Shown one piece after another: positions 50,130 to 57,518 of a DNA stretch of 64,000 nt; position 1 is the stretch's first letter, and each line of letters opens with the position of its first letter. Under the pieces are notes generated by a model. That model made no database searches. It worked only from the letters and a program-made list of their open reading frames with translations, and was not told the origin of the DNA. The position numbers and the translations under genes are program-made. The DNA is from Streptomyces mobaraensis NBRC 13819 = DSM 40847 (GTDB lineage Bacteria; Actinomycetota; Actinomycetes; Streptomycetales; Streptomycetaceae), in contig NZ_CP072827.1 in NCBI RefSeq assembly GCF_017916255.1, forward strand, positions 2,728,001 through 2,792,000, written 5' to 3'.

Positions 50130-50936
50130 TCACCCGGTCGTGGGACGGGGGTGGCGGGCCCCCGGCTCGCCCTCCGAGCCGGCCGCCGGCTCGTTCCGCG
50201 TCTGAGGGTCGGCCCCGGACCGGTCCCGGTGGAGGTACGCCCTTTCGGCCGCCGTCCACAGCGTCGTCGTCACCACGTACAGGGCCGCGGCGAGCGGTAC
50301 GACCGCCACGGTGATCAGGGTGGCGAAGGACAGGAACGGCGAGATCCGCGCCGCCAGGGCGACCGCCTCCGCGCCCGGGACGGACTCGTCGGCGGCGGGG
50401 AGCGGCGTCGCGGCGGCCGTCCGGCGGGCGCGCCGGAACGTCCAGGTGGCGGCGGCGGCCACCACCGCGAACAGGACCAGGTAGACGAGGCCGTGCGAAC
50501 CCAGCGGGCCACCGTCGGCGAGCGCGTTCGTCCACCGGCCGCCGAGCGGGGCGCCGAACAGGGTGTGGTCGAGGAGGTCACCTCCGGATCCGGTCGAGAA
50601 CAGGTGGTACATCACGTAGAAGACGGGCAGTTGGACGAGCATGGGCAGGCAGCCCGCCAGCGGGGACACGCCGGTCTCCGCGTACAGCTCGGCCGTCGCT
50701 TGCCGCAGCCGCTCCGGATCCTTGCCGTGCTTGCGCTTGAGCTCGGCCAGTCGCGGGGCGAGGGCCGCCTTGGCCCGTTCGCCGCGGGCGGCGGACCGGG
50801 ACAAGGGGTGCAGGCAGAGCCGTACGCACAGGGTGAGGAGGACGACGGTGGCGGCCGTCGCCGAGGCGCCGAAGGCGGGTTCGAGCGCGTCGGCGACATG
50901 GGACAGGAGTGCACCCAAGGGCGCGAAAAAGGACAT
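50130..50936 (-). CDS. YidC/Oxa1-family membrane protein insertase, additional paralogue
   Basis: A 268-residue membrane insertase; ATG 50936 has GGAGGGC. Membrane segments start at MSFFAPLGALLSHVADALEP and TAATVVLLTLCVRLCLHPLS. The cytoplasmic loop has KRKHGKDPERLRQATAELYAE and the conserved GVSPLAGCLPMLVQLPVFYVMYHLF; the hydrophilic-groove Arg is at VRLCLHPL. It is shorter than the housekeeping YidC and lies away from rpmH-rnpA, so it is a second copy. Preceded by 21-bp tandem repeats, then a DUF6412-type gene upstream in the same direction. Confidence 0.9.
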   Translation of the reverse strand: MSFFAPLGALLSHVADALEPAFGASATAATVVLLTLCVRLCLHPLSRSAARGERAKAALAPRLAELKRKHGKDPERLRQATAELYAETGVSPLAGCLPMLVQLPVFYVMYHLFSTGSGGDLLDHTLFGAPLGGRWTNALADGGPLGSHGLVYLVLFAVVAAAATWTFRRARRTAAATPLPAADESVPGAEAVALAARISPFLSFATLITVAVVPLAAALYVVTTTLWTAAERAYLHRDRSGADPQTRNEPAAGSEGEPGARHPRPTTG

Positions 50937-51316
50937 GGGCGGAGCCCTCCACGGGGTCTCGTCGTGCCGGGGTTCGGTACGGCGGACCGGTGGTGTCGGC
51001 GTCGTGAACGTCGTGGTCGGCGTCATGAACGTCGTGGTCGGCGTCATGAACGTCGTGGTCGGCGTCGTGGCCGACACGTCACCGGTCCGTCGGGTTCGGC
51101 GTGACGAGCCGCGTCGCTCCTCGCCGTCGGGCCCGCCCCTCGGGGCGGGGGTCGGCGTGCGGTGCTCCGGCGGGGAGACGGGTCGTCCCCGGCCGTGCCG
51201 TCGAACGGCTCGGCCGGGAGGACACGTCGTGTCGCCCGTGCCGCACCGCCGCTTCGGGGGCGGTGCGCGCACGCGGCTGGGGGCGGTGAGGCCCTCGCCG
51301 GAGCGGCGGGGGGCGG
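50937..51316. other. Region between DUF6412-type gene and yidC-like gene
   Basis: A 380-bp stretch without a supported gene; it contains the 21-bp repeat array (50998-51060). The frame of yidC is open across it but no start other than 50936 gives a family-like N-terminus. Confidence 0.5.
50998..51060. repeat. 21-bp tandem repeat, three units
   Basis: GGCGTCATGAACGTCGTGG plus TC; unit boundaries at 50998, 51019 and 51040, with a partial fourth. Units 2 and 3 are identical; unit 1 differs at one base (GTG for ATG). It lies about 60-125 bp before the yidC-like start, in its 5' leader. Confidence 0.92.
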
Positions 51317-51631
51317 CTACGCGGCCGTCAGGACGAGACGTCCGGGCGCCCTCGGGCGCCGGCGGCCCCTGGCGTCGGGGTCGCGTTGGGCGAGGAAGGC
51401 CGTGCGCAGTTCCCTGTCCCGGATCGCGGTGCGTATTCGGGTCGGGGTCAGCGGGCCCGTGCGGACCGCCGCCACCAGGACGGCGCGTACCGTCAGGGCC
51501 GCCGCGACGGCGGTCGTGGAGGCGACGGCCACCGCGCTCATCAGGATGCTCAGCAGTCCGCACTGCGCGAGCAGGAGCTCGGCGAACAGGGCGAGGAACA
51601 TGGCGACGTGTGTGCGGATGACGCGCCTCAT
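51317..51631 (-). CDS. DUF6412-type small membrane protein
   Basis: A 104-residue protein with GGAGGGGGGAG before ATG 51631. Two hydrophobic segments (MFLALFAELLLAQCGLLSILM and AVAVASTTAVAAALTVRAVL) and a basic C-terminal half with IRTAIRDRELRTAFLAQRDPDARG, a motif I associate with the DUF6412 family found next to YidC in Streptomyces. A RecA-NDp-like promoter lies about 91-113 bp upstream, so it and yidC may be an operon induced by DNA damage. Confidence 0.8.
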   Translation of the reverse strand: MRRVIRTHVAMFLALFAELLLAQCGLLSILMSAVAVASTTAVAAALTVRAVLVAAVRTGPLTPTRIRTAIRDRELRTAFLAQRDPDARGRRRPRAPGRLVLTAA

Positions 51632-51721
51632 CGTGCTCCCCCCTCCATCCGGTCGGACCGGTCGGCCGATCCGGTCGGTCCCGTCGGTCCCATCGGCCCG
51701 GTCGGCCCTTCAGTCGTTCCG

Positions 51722-51744
51722 ATAGTAGACGGCCCCACTGACAA
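51722..51744 (-). promoter_or_regulatory. RecA-NDp-like promoter of the DUF6412-yidC pair
   Basis: On the minus strand TTGTCAGTGGG (51744-51734), six bases, then TACTAT (51727-51722). This matches the TTGTCAGTGGC-N6-TAGggT consensus at 10 of 11 positions, with exact spacing and a -10 that fits the general TAnnnT pattern. It is 91 bp before the start of the DUF6412-type gene. Confidence 0.6.
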
Positions 51745-51782
51745 CGCAGTCGGCAGGCCCGTCCGCCCTGTTCAGGGCCCGT

Positions 51783-53351
51783 TCAGGCCCCGTCCGCCGC
51801 GGGCACTCGTCCGGTCCCGGCTGCCGCGGACTCCTCGGGGCCCGGGTCCGAGGCCAGGACGTCGGCGTCCGGACGGTCGTCCGCCGGCTTCGGTCCCAGC
51901 CACGAGACCGCGAGCGCGACGACGAGGTTCACGCCGAGCGCCAGCGCTCCCGCGTTCACCCCGCTCACAGGGTCGTGCTCGGTGAAGACGAGCGCGCAGA
52001 CCAGGGCGCCGCCCACGGCCAGTCCGCTCAGCGCGCCCCACAGCGTCATCCTCCGCCACACCAGGCCCAGCAGGATCATGGGGACGAGCTGGGCCATGCC
52101 CTCGTAGGAGATCAGCGACAGCCGGACGAGCGTGTTGGGCGCGGCGTACGTCAGGATCAGCGCCGCGGCGCCCGCCACGACCACCACGGTCTGCGCCGCG
52201 AACCGCTGCCGCCGCGGCCGGCCCGTCAGGGCGGGCACCGCGCCCAGTACGCTCCGGCCCCACATCGTCCCGATGACCAGCATGAACACCGCCATCGGCA
52301 CGATCGACGACAGGGCCGCCGCCACCCCGATCACCCCGACCAGCCAGGCCGGCAACGAGTCGACGACCAGCTTGAACAGCGCGAGGTTGGATCCCGCCCC
52401 GGTGAGGCCGGGCACGACGAAGATCGCGGCCATGCCGAGCAGCATGGGCACGAAGAGCAGCACGTTGTAGAACGGCAGCAGGACGGCGTTGCGCCGCAGG
52501 GCGTCGGCGCTCCGCGCGCCCAGGTAACCGGCCACCGTGGTGGGGAAGATGACGACGGTGAGCGAGTTGAGGAAGCTGGTGGTCGCGAACCAGGTGGCGC
52601 CGAGTCCGCTGCCGCCGTGTCCGCTGAGGGTGAGCCACTGCGGCTTCTCGGCCACCAGCCGGTCGAGGAACGGGCCGTAGCCGTCGAAGTGGTGCAGCGG
52701 GACGTAGATCGCGAGGAAGGCGAGGGTGCCGATGACGAGGACGTCCTTCAGCACCGAGACCCACGCGCTGCCGCGCAGTCCGCTGACCACGACGAAGGCC
52801 GTGGTGACGGCGAAGGCGATGAAGTAGGCCCAGTCGAGACTGATGGCGCCGTAGGAGATGGTCGAGACGACGACGCCCATGCCCGTGATCTGGAGCTGGA
52901 TGTACGGCAGGAGGCAGACGGTCGCCAGTACCGCGACCAGGGCGCCGAGCCAGGGGCGGCCGTAGCGGTGGGCGACCATGTCCGTGATCGAGACGAGGCC
53001 GTGCCGACGGGCGTACGACCACAGGGTCGGGCCGACGACGTAGCCGATCGCGTACCCGCAGGACAGGTAGGCGATGACGTAGAGGACGGGCGAGCCGAAG
53101 TTGTAGCCCCAGCCGGCGGCGCCCAGGTAGCTGAAGCTCGTGTAGCCCTCGCCTGCCATCAGCACCCAGATCATCACCGTGCCGAGGCTGCGGCCGCCCA
53201 CCGACCACTCGGCGATGCCGCCGCCTCTGCCCCGGCCGCGGACGGCCAGGAGGCCCAGGGCGACGGTGAGGAGCATGAAGACGCCGAAGACGGTGGTCGC
53301 GATCGTGGAGTTGGCGGCGTTGGCGGCGTTGGCGGCGTTGGCGGCGTTCAC
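51783..53351 (-). CDS. Sodium:solute symporter family permease
   Basis: A 522-residue transporter of the SSS family with about 13 hydrophobic segments. GTG 53351 overlaps the DUF3311 stop. Motifs include GEGYTSFSYLGAAGWGYNFG, YLSCGYAIGYVVGPTLWSYARRHG, VSGLRGSAWVSVLKDVLV and SFLNSLTVVIFPTTVAGYLGA. The extreme N-terminus is four NAA repeats encoded by 9-bp units (53311-53346). Substrate could be a carboxylate or amino acid. Its DUF3311 partner is a small conserved subunit in actinobacteria. Confidence 0.93.
   Translation of the reverse strand: MNAANAANAANAANSTIATTVFGVFMLLTVALGLLAVRGRGRGGGIAEWSVGGRSLGTVMIWVLMAGEGYTSFSYLGAAGWGYNFGSPVLYVIAYLSCGYAIGYVVGPTLWSYARRHGLVSITDMVAHRYGRPWLGALVAVLATVCLLPYIQLQITGMGVVVSTISYGAISLDWAYFIAFAVTTAFVVVSGLRGSAWVSVLKDVLVIGTLAFLAIYVPLHHFDGYGPFLDRLVAEKPQWLTLSGHGGSGLGATWFATTSFLNSLTVVIFPTTVAGYLGARSADALRRNAVLLPFYNVLLFVPMLLGMAAIFVVPGLTGAGSNLALFKLVVDSLPAWLVGVIGVAAALSSIVPMAVFMLVIGTMWGRSVLGAVPALTGRPRRQRFAAQTVVVVAGAAALILTYAAPNTLVRLSLISYEGMAQLVPMILLGLVWRRMTLWGALSGLAVGGALVCALVFTEHDPVSGVNAGALALGVNLVVALAVSWLGPKPADDRPDADVLASDPGPEESAAAGTGRVPAADGA
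53311..53346. repeat. 9-bp tandem repeat encoding the symporter N-terminus
   Basis: Four perfect copies of TTGGCGGCG (plus strand), coding for Asn-Ala-Ala repeats directly after the start codon. Slippage would change the length of the N-terminus in steps of three residues without frameshift. Confidence 0.93.
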
Positions 53352-53548
53352 ACTCGGCCTCGCTTGCGGTCGCCGCGCCAGGCGAGCCAGACGGTGAGGG
53401 GGGTGAGGAGGGTTGCGAGGAGCAGCCAGAAGAAGAGGAAGGGGATGCCTAGGGGGGTGGGGTGGACTCGGTTCGCCAGGGGGAGGGTGGCCAGGTAGAG
53501 CACGTAGGGGGCTAGGAGCCAGAGGAGGGTGGGACGTTTCTTCAACAC
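53348..53548 (-). CDS. DUF3311 small membrane protein
   Basis: A 66-residue protein; GTG 53548 is preceded by AGGGT at a loose spacing. Two hydrophobic stretches (LLWLLAPYVLYLATLPLAN and FLFFWLLLATLLTPLTVWLAW) flank VHPTPLGIPF, the DUF3311 hallmark. Stop overlaps the symporter GTG (GTGTGA). In actinobacteria DUF3311 genes almost always precede an SSS transporter, so a structural partner of the symporter is likely. Confidence 0.88.
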   Translation of the reverse strand: MLKKRPTLLWLLAPYVLYLATLPLANRVHPTPLGIPFLFFWLLLATLLTPLTVWLAWRGDRKRGRV

Positions 53549-53636
53549 GGCGTTGACCCTAGGTGGTGATGCTTGTTCGGGGGTTTCGCCCCGCCCGGTG
53601 GTTTTGCCCGCGCCCGGTGGGTGGTTTTTTGGGGGG

Positions 53637-53734
53637 TGCCCCGGTCCCTCCCTTTCACCGTTTCTTGTGGGGGCGAGCCCCCACGCCCCCCACAGCACGC
53701 TTCGCGCGCTGCCCTTAAACGCCGGACGGGCTGA
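53637..53734. repeat. Intergenic hairpin repeat, copy B
   Basis: TGCCCCGGTCCCTCCCTTTC, hairpin GTGGGGGC-GA-GCCCCCAC (53667-53684), then CTTAAACGCCGGACGGGCTGA. The last 20 bp are the 3' end of the PadR gene read on the minus strand, so the final codons (SPSGV and TAA) come from this element. Confidence 0.85.
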
Positions 53735-54308
53735 CAGTGGCCGGGGTCCAGGTCAGGTTCCCCGTTTGGATGTCGTTCAGGATCGCGCGGATCCACCGCT
53801 CCTCCGCCTCCGTCACCGCACGCAGGTACTCCGTTTCCAGGGCCGTGACCCGGGGGAACGCGTCCGCCTGGTCGGCCAGTTCGGCGTCCAGTTCCTTGAG
53901 GGTGCGGGTCAGCGTGTCCGCCCGGCGGCGGAGCGCCGCCGCCACCTCCTCGGGGGCGGCCATCATCAGGTTGGAGAGCGCCGCCGGGAAGCGGGGGAAC
54001 TCCTGCCGGGGGACGGCCAGCATCTCGTCCAGCCATTCCCGGGCGACCCGGCGGCCCTCGTCGGAGAGGGCGTAGACGGTGCGCTCGGGGTACGCCTGGT
54101 CGCGGCCCGTCTCCTGGACGGTGATCAGGCCCGCCCGGCAGAGGCGTTCGATCGTCCGGTACAGGCTCGCGCGCTGGCCGACGTTGACGACCTTGTCCTT
54201 CCCCCACTGCTTCAGCAACCGCTGGATCCCGTACGGGTGCAGTGGCTGCTGGTGCAGGAGTGCCAGCACGGTCAGGGCGAGCGGGGAGTCGCGGACGGGG
54301 GTCGTCAT
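53715..54308 (-). CDS. PadR-family transcriptional regulator
   Basis: A 197-residue regulator, ATG 54308. The PadR winged helix is SPLALTVLALLHQQPLHPYGIQRLL with ASLYRTIERLCRAGLITVQETG and YPERTVYALSDEGRRVAREWLDEML. A helical C-terminal domain follows. It is divergent from the FAD monooxygenase gene, with a 32-bp dyad between. The last codons (SPSGV) and stop lie inside the repeat element copy B, meaning that the gene's natural end may have been overwritten by the element. Confidence 0.92.
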   Translation of the reverse strand: MTTPVRDSPLALTVLALLHQQPLHPYGIQRLLKQWGKDKVVNVGQRASLYRTIERLCRAGLITVQETGRDQAYPERTVYALSDEGRRVAREWLDEMLAVPRQEFPRFPAALSNLMMAAPEEVAAALRRRADTLTRTLKELDAELADQADAFPRVTALETEYLRAVTEAEERWIRAILNDIQTGNLTWTPATVSPSGV

Positions 54309-54334
54309 GAGCAGGATCGTATCGCTGCCGTAAT

Positions 54335-54366
54335 TAGTTGACTTGATACTAGTTTCACTGCAACTA
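54335..54366. promoter_or_regulatory. Operator dyad between PadR and the FAD monooxygenase
   Basis: TAGTTG (54335-54340) and CAACTA (54361-54366) are a perfect inverted repeat sharing its centre with the inner palindrome ACTAGT (54348-54353). The region is AT-rich and contains TTGACT (54338-54343). It lies 27 bp from the padR start and 33 bp from the monooxygenase start. Confidence 0.75.
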
Positions 54367-54398
54367 TCGAGCCAGCGGACACGAGCGAGGAGAAGCAC

Positions 54399-55574
54399 AT
54401 GCACAAGGCGCGCACCGCCCTCGTCATCGGTGGCGGCATCGCCGGGCCCGTGACGGCCCTGGCCCTGGCCGAGGCCGGCATACGGGCCACCGTCCACGAG
54501 GCCCGCCCGGCGCCCGCCGACGGCATCGGGGCGATGCTGACCATCGCCCCCAACGGACTGGAGGCGCTGCGGACCGTCGGGGCGCACCAGGCCGTCCAGG
54601 AGGTGGGGCACCCGGTGCCCTCGGTCGCGCTGGAGGACGGGCGGGGTGGCCGGCTGTCCCGCTTCGACGGTTTCCCCGGACTGCCGCCCACCCTGGCGAT
54701 GCGCCGCGCGGAACTGTTCCGGGCGCTGTCCGACCACGCGGTGGCCCGTGGCGTCCCCCTCGTCCACGGCAGCCGGCTCGTCGGCGCCGAGCGGACGCCG
54801 CGCGGCGTCACCGCGTTCTTCGCGGACGGCAGCACCGCCGAGGCGGACGTGCTGATCGGCGCCGACGGCATCCGGTCCACCGTCCGCTCGCTCATCGACC
54901 CGGGCGCGCCCGGACCCGAGTACGGCGGGGTGCTGAGCTTCGGCGGTCTCGTCGACGAGGACCCGGACTTCCCCGTCGAACCGGGCGTGATGCACTTCGG
55001 TTTCGGGCGGGCCTTCCTGGGCCACTGGCGGCTGCCCGACGGCCGCGTGTGCTGGTTCGCCGCGCTCCCCCGCACCGAGCCCCTCACCACGGCCGAGGTC
55101 GCCCGGGTACCCGCCGCCGACTGGCTGGCCCGGCTGCGCGAGCTGTACGCGGGGCACGTGCCCGGCGAGGCGCTGATCTCCCGGACGCGACCGGAGGACC
55201 TGATGGCCACCGGCCCGATGGAGCGCGTGCCGTCCGTGCCGCACTGGCACCGCGGCCCGATGGTGCTGGTCGGCGACGCCGTCCACGCGCCGTCCTCCAG
55301 CTCCGGGCAGGGCGCGTCCCTCGCCGTCGAGAGCGCCCTCGAACTCGCGCGCTGCCTGCGGGACCTGCCCGTCGCCGACGCGTTCGCCGCCTACGAGCGG
55401 CTGCGCCGGCCCCGCGTGGAGGCCGTCGGCCGGGCCGCCGCCGCGACGAACCGGGCCAAGGCCGGCGCCGGATCGGGAGCCGGATCCGGCACTTTCGCCC
55501 TTCCCGACCCCGAGCGCATGTTCGGGCACCTGCACCGGTTCCGCGTCGACTGGGAGACGGCCGTACGGGCTTGA
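54399..55574 (+). CDS. FAD-dependent aromatic monooxygenase
   Basis: A 391-residue flavoprotein hydroxylase; ATG 54399 with GGAGAAG before it. FAD motifs: TALVIGGGIAGPVTALALAEAG (GxGxxG), DVLIGADGIRSTVR (DG motif), and GPMVLVGDAVHAPSSSSGQGASLAVESALELAR (GD motif, read in parts). The C-terminus is a short helical extension with a Gly/Ala/Ser spacer. Similar genes confer resistance to rifamycin-like or tetracycline-like compounds, or act in catabolism, and are often de-repressed by a divergent PadR. Confidence 0.92.
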   Translation: MHKARTALVIGGGIAGPVTALALAEAGIRATVHEARPAPADGIGAMLTIAPNGLEALRTVGAHQAVQEVGHPVPSVALEDGRGGRLSRFDGFPGLPPTLAMRRAELFRALSDHAVARGVPLVHGSRLVGAERTPRGVTAFFADGSTAEADVLIGADGIRSTVRSLIDPGAPGPEYGGVLSFGGLVDEDPDFPVEPGVMHFGFGRAFLGHWRLPDGRVCWFAALPRTEPLTTAEVARVPAADWLARLRELYAGHVPGEALISRTRPEDLMATGPMERVPSVPHWHRGPMVLVGDAVHAPSSSSGQGASLAVESALELARCLRDLPVADAFAAYERLRRPRVEAVGRAAAATNRAKAGAGSGAGSGTFALPDPERMFGHLHRFRVDWETAVRA

Positions 55575-55610
55575 GCGGCGAAAGGGGCGAGGGGCGCGCC
55601 TCCCCGGGCC

Positions 55611-57005
55611 TCACGCCCCCAGCAGCCGCGACGCCGAGTAGATGAGCAGGCCCGCCAGCGCACCCACCACCGTGCCGTTGATGCGAATGAACTGCAGGTC
55701 CCGCCCGATGTGCGCCTCGATCTTGCGGGACGTCTGCTCCGCGTCCCAGCTCGCCACGGTCTCCGTGATCAGCGAGGTGATCTCGTCCCGGTACGTCGTC
55801 ACCACGTACACGGCCGCGTCCTCCAGCCAGCCGTCGACCTTGGCGCGCAGCCGCTCGTCGGCGGTCATCCGGGCGCCCAGGGAGAGGATCGCCGTACGGG
55901 TGCGCAGCCGCAGTTCGCTGCGTTCGTCCTCGGCGGCGGCCACCACCATCGCCCGGACGGAGCTCCAGGCCGACGCGATCAGGTCCTGCACCTCGCTCCG
56001 GCCCAGGATCTCCGACTTCAGCCGCTCCACCCGGGCCCGGGTGTCCGGGTCGGACTGGAGGTCGTGCGCGAAGTCGGCGAGGAAGCGGTCGACCGCGCCG
56101 CGCGCCGGGTGTTCGGGCATGTCGCGCATCTCGGTGACGAAGCGCAGCAGTTCCTTGTAGACCCGCTCGCCGACCTTGCGGTCGACGAAGCGCGGCGTCC
56201 AGCCGGGCGCGCCGCCGGCGACGGCGTGCATGACCGAGTCCCCGTGCGCGACCAGCCAGTCGTGGGCGCGGGCGCACACCAGGTCGACGGCCTTGTGGTG
56301 GCCGCCGTCGGCGATGATCCGCTCCAGCATCCGGCCGACGCCCGGGGCGATCTCCTGGGCGTCGGCCCGCCGGGTGACGGCCTCGCCGACCACCGCCTGC
56401 ACGTCCGCGTCGCGGAGGACGCGCAGGGCGCCACGTAGGGCGGTGGACAGTTCGGCGGTCACCCGGTCGGCGTGCTCGGGGGCGGCGAGCCAGGCGGCGA
56501 GGCGGGAGCCGATGCCCACGGCGCGCAGCCGGCGGCGGACGACGTCGCCGGAGAGGAAGTTCTCGCCGACGAACTCGCCGAGGCTCTGTCCTAGCTGGTC
56601 CTTCTTGGTCGGGATGATCGCGGTGTGCGGGATCGGCAGGCCCAGCGGGCGGCGGAACAGCGCGGTGACGGCGAACCAGTCGGCGAGCGCGCCCACCATG
56701 CCCGCCTCCGCGGCGGCGGCCACGTAGCCCGCCCAGGTGCCCGCGCCCACGGCCCCCGAGGACTTCGCCCAGGTGGCGAGGGCGTAGACGAGGGCGACGG
56801 CGAGCAGCAGGCCGGTGGCGAACGTCTTCATCCGGCGGACGCCGCGGCGCTTGCGCTCGTCGGCCTCGCTGTAGGTGAAGCCGGTCCCGGCCCCGGGCCG
56901 CTCCGACCCCGGCGGGGCCCCCGACGCCGCTCCCGTGCCGGGCCGCTCCGGCCCCGGCGCGGCCCCCGCCGCCGCTCCCGTTCCAGGCCGCTCCTTCGCG
57001 GGCAT
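55611..57005 (-). CDS. DUF445 membrane-tethered protein
   Basis: About 464 residues from ATG 57005, which has AAGGAG 3-4 nt upstream. N-terminal half-repeat ERPGTGAAAGAAPGP/ERPGTGAASGAPPGS (tandem 15-residue unit), then a membrane segment (TFATGLLLAVALVYALATW) after DERKRRGVRRM. The DUF445 body follows: AAEAGMVGALADWFAVTALFRRPLGLPIPHTAIIP, FVGENFLSG, and a long helical region, ending with a membrane segment (INGTVVGALAGLLIYSASRLL). A second in-frame ATG at 57242 with collagen-like GATGPTGATGPTG repeats could extend the N-terminus by 79 residues. Function unknown. Confidence 0.85.
   Translation of the reverse strand: MPAKERPGTGAAAGAAPGPERPGTGAASGAPPGSERPGAGTGFTYSEADERKRRGVRRMKTFATGLLLAVALVYALATWAKSSGAVGAGTWAGYVAAAAEAGMVGALADWFAVTALFRRPLGLPIPHTAIIPTKKDQLGQSLGEFVGENFLSGDVVRRRLRAVGIGSRLAAWLAAPEHADRVTAELSTALRGALRVLRDADVQAVVGEAVTRRADAQEIAPGVGRMLERIIADGGHHKAVDLVCARAHDWLVAHGDSVMHAVAGGAPGWTPRFVDRKVGERVYKELLRFVTEMRDMPEHPARGAVDRFLADFAHDLQSDPDTRARVERLKSEILGRSEVQDLIASAWSSVRAMVVAAAEDERSELRLRTRTAILSLGARMTADERLRAKVDGWLEDAAVYVVTTYRDEITSLITETVASWDAEQTSRKIEAHIGRDLQFIRINGTVVGALAGLLIYSASRLLGA
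56886..56993. repeat. 45-bp tandem repeat within the DUF445 gene
   Basis: Two full and one partial 45-bp unit encode ERPG(T/A)GAA(A/S)GA(A/P)PG(P/S). It is an in-frame coding minisatellite, probably a flexible cytoplasmic or linker region. Confidence 0.8.
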
Positions 57006-57518
57006 CACTCCTTCGGACGGCCGCCTTCCCGGCGTCCCTCCGGGTGTTTCCCGGAGCGGCTTCCCACCGGACTTCCCCGGCAGACCCTCGCCTGTCTCTC
57101 CTGCCTCTCCTGTCGGCCCAGTCGCCCCCGTCGGTCCCGTCGCCCCCGCCGGTCCCGTCGCCCCCGTCCTGGGCCGCCCGCCTCCGGACGGCTCTCCACC
57201 GCCTTCGGCGCCCGCCGCCGCGTCCCCTTGGGACCGATTCATCCGTACCACCCGTTCGCGTTTCCTCAGAGGTTTCCCCGTCCCGCTCGGGAAAGCTCTT
57301 TCCTCTCTACCCGCTCGACTCGGGGAACGGCCCGGTAGTTCCCACCGTCTGACACGTCGCGGCCGGTCCGCACCGGTGGTCCGGCCGCCCGGAGCCCCCG
57401 CGACCCGCGTGGGATCATGGACCCGGCGACCGGGCCGCGGCGGCACCCTCATGGGCGCCTTCCCCGGCGGCCCGCCCGGATCCCGCTCCGTCCGCCCGCC
57501 GTTCAGGAGACTTCCCGC
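57006..57518. other. Region between DUF445 and SGNH genes, with possible collagen-like extension
   Basis: Divergent non-coding region or, for 57006-57242, an optional N-terminal extension of the DUF445 protein with Gly-x-Thr/Pro collagen-type triplets (GATGPAGATGPTGATG). The remainder must hold both promoters; GC falls slightly at about 57240-57350. Confidence 0.45.
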
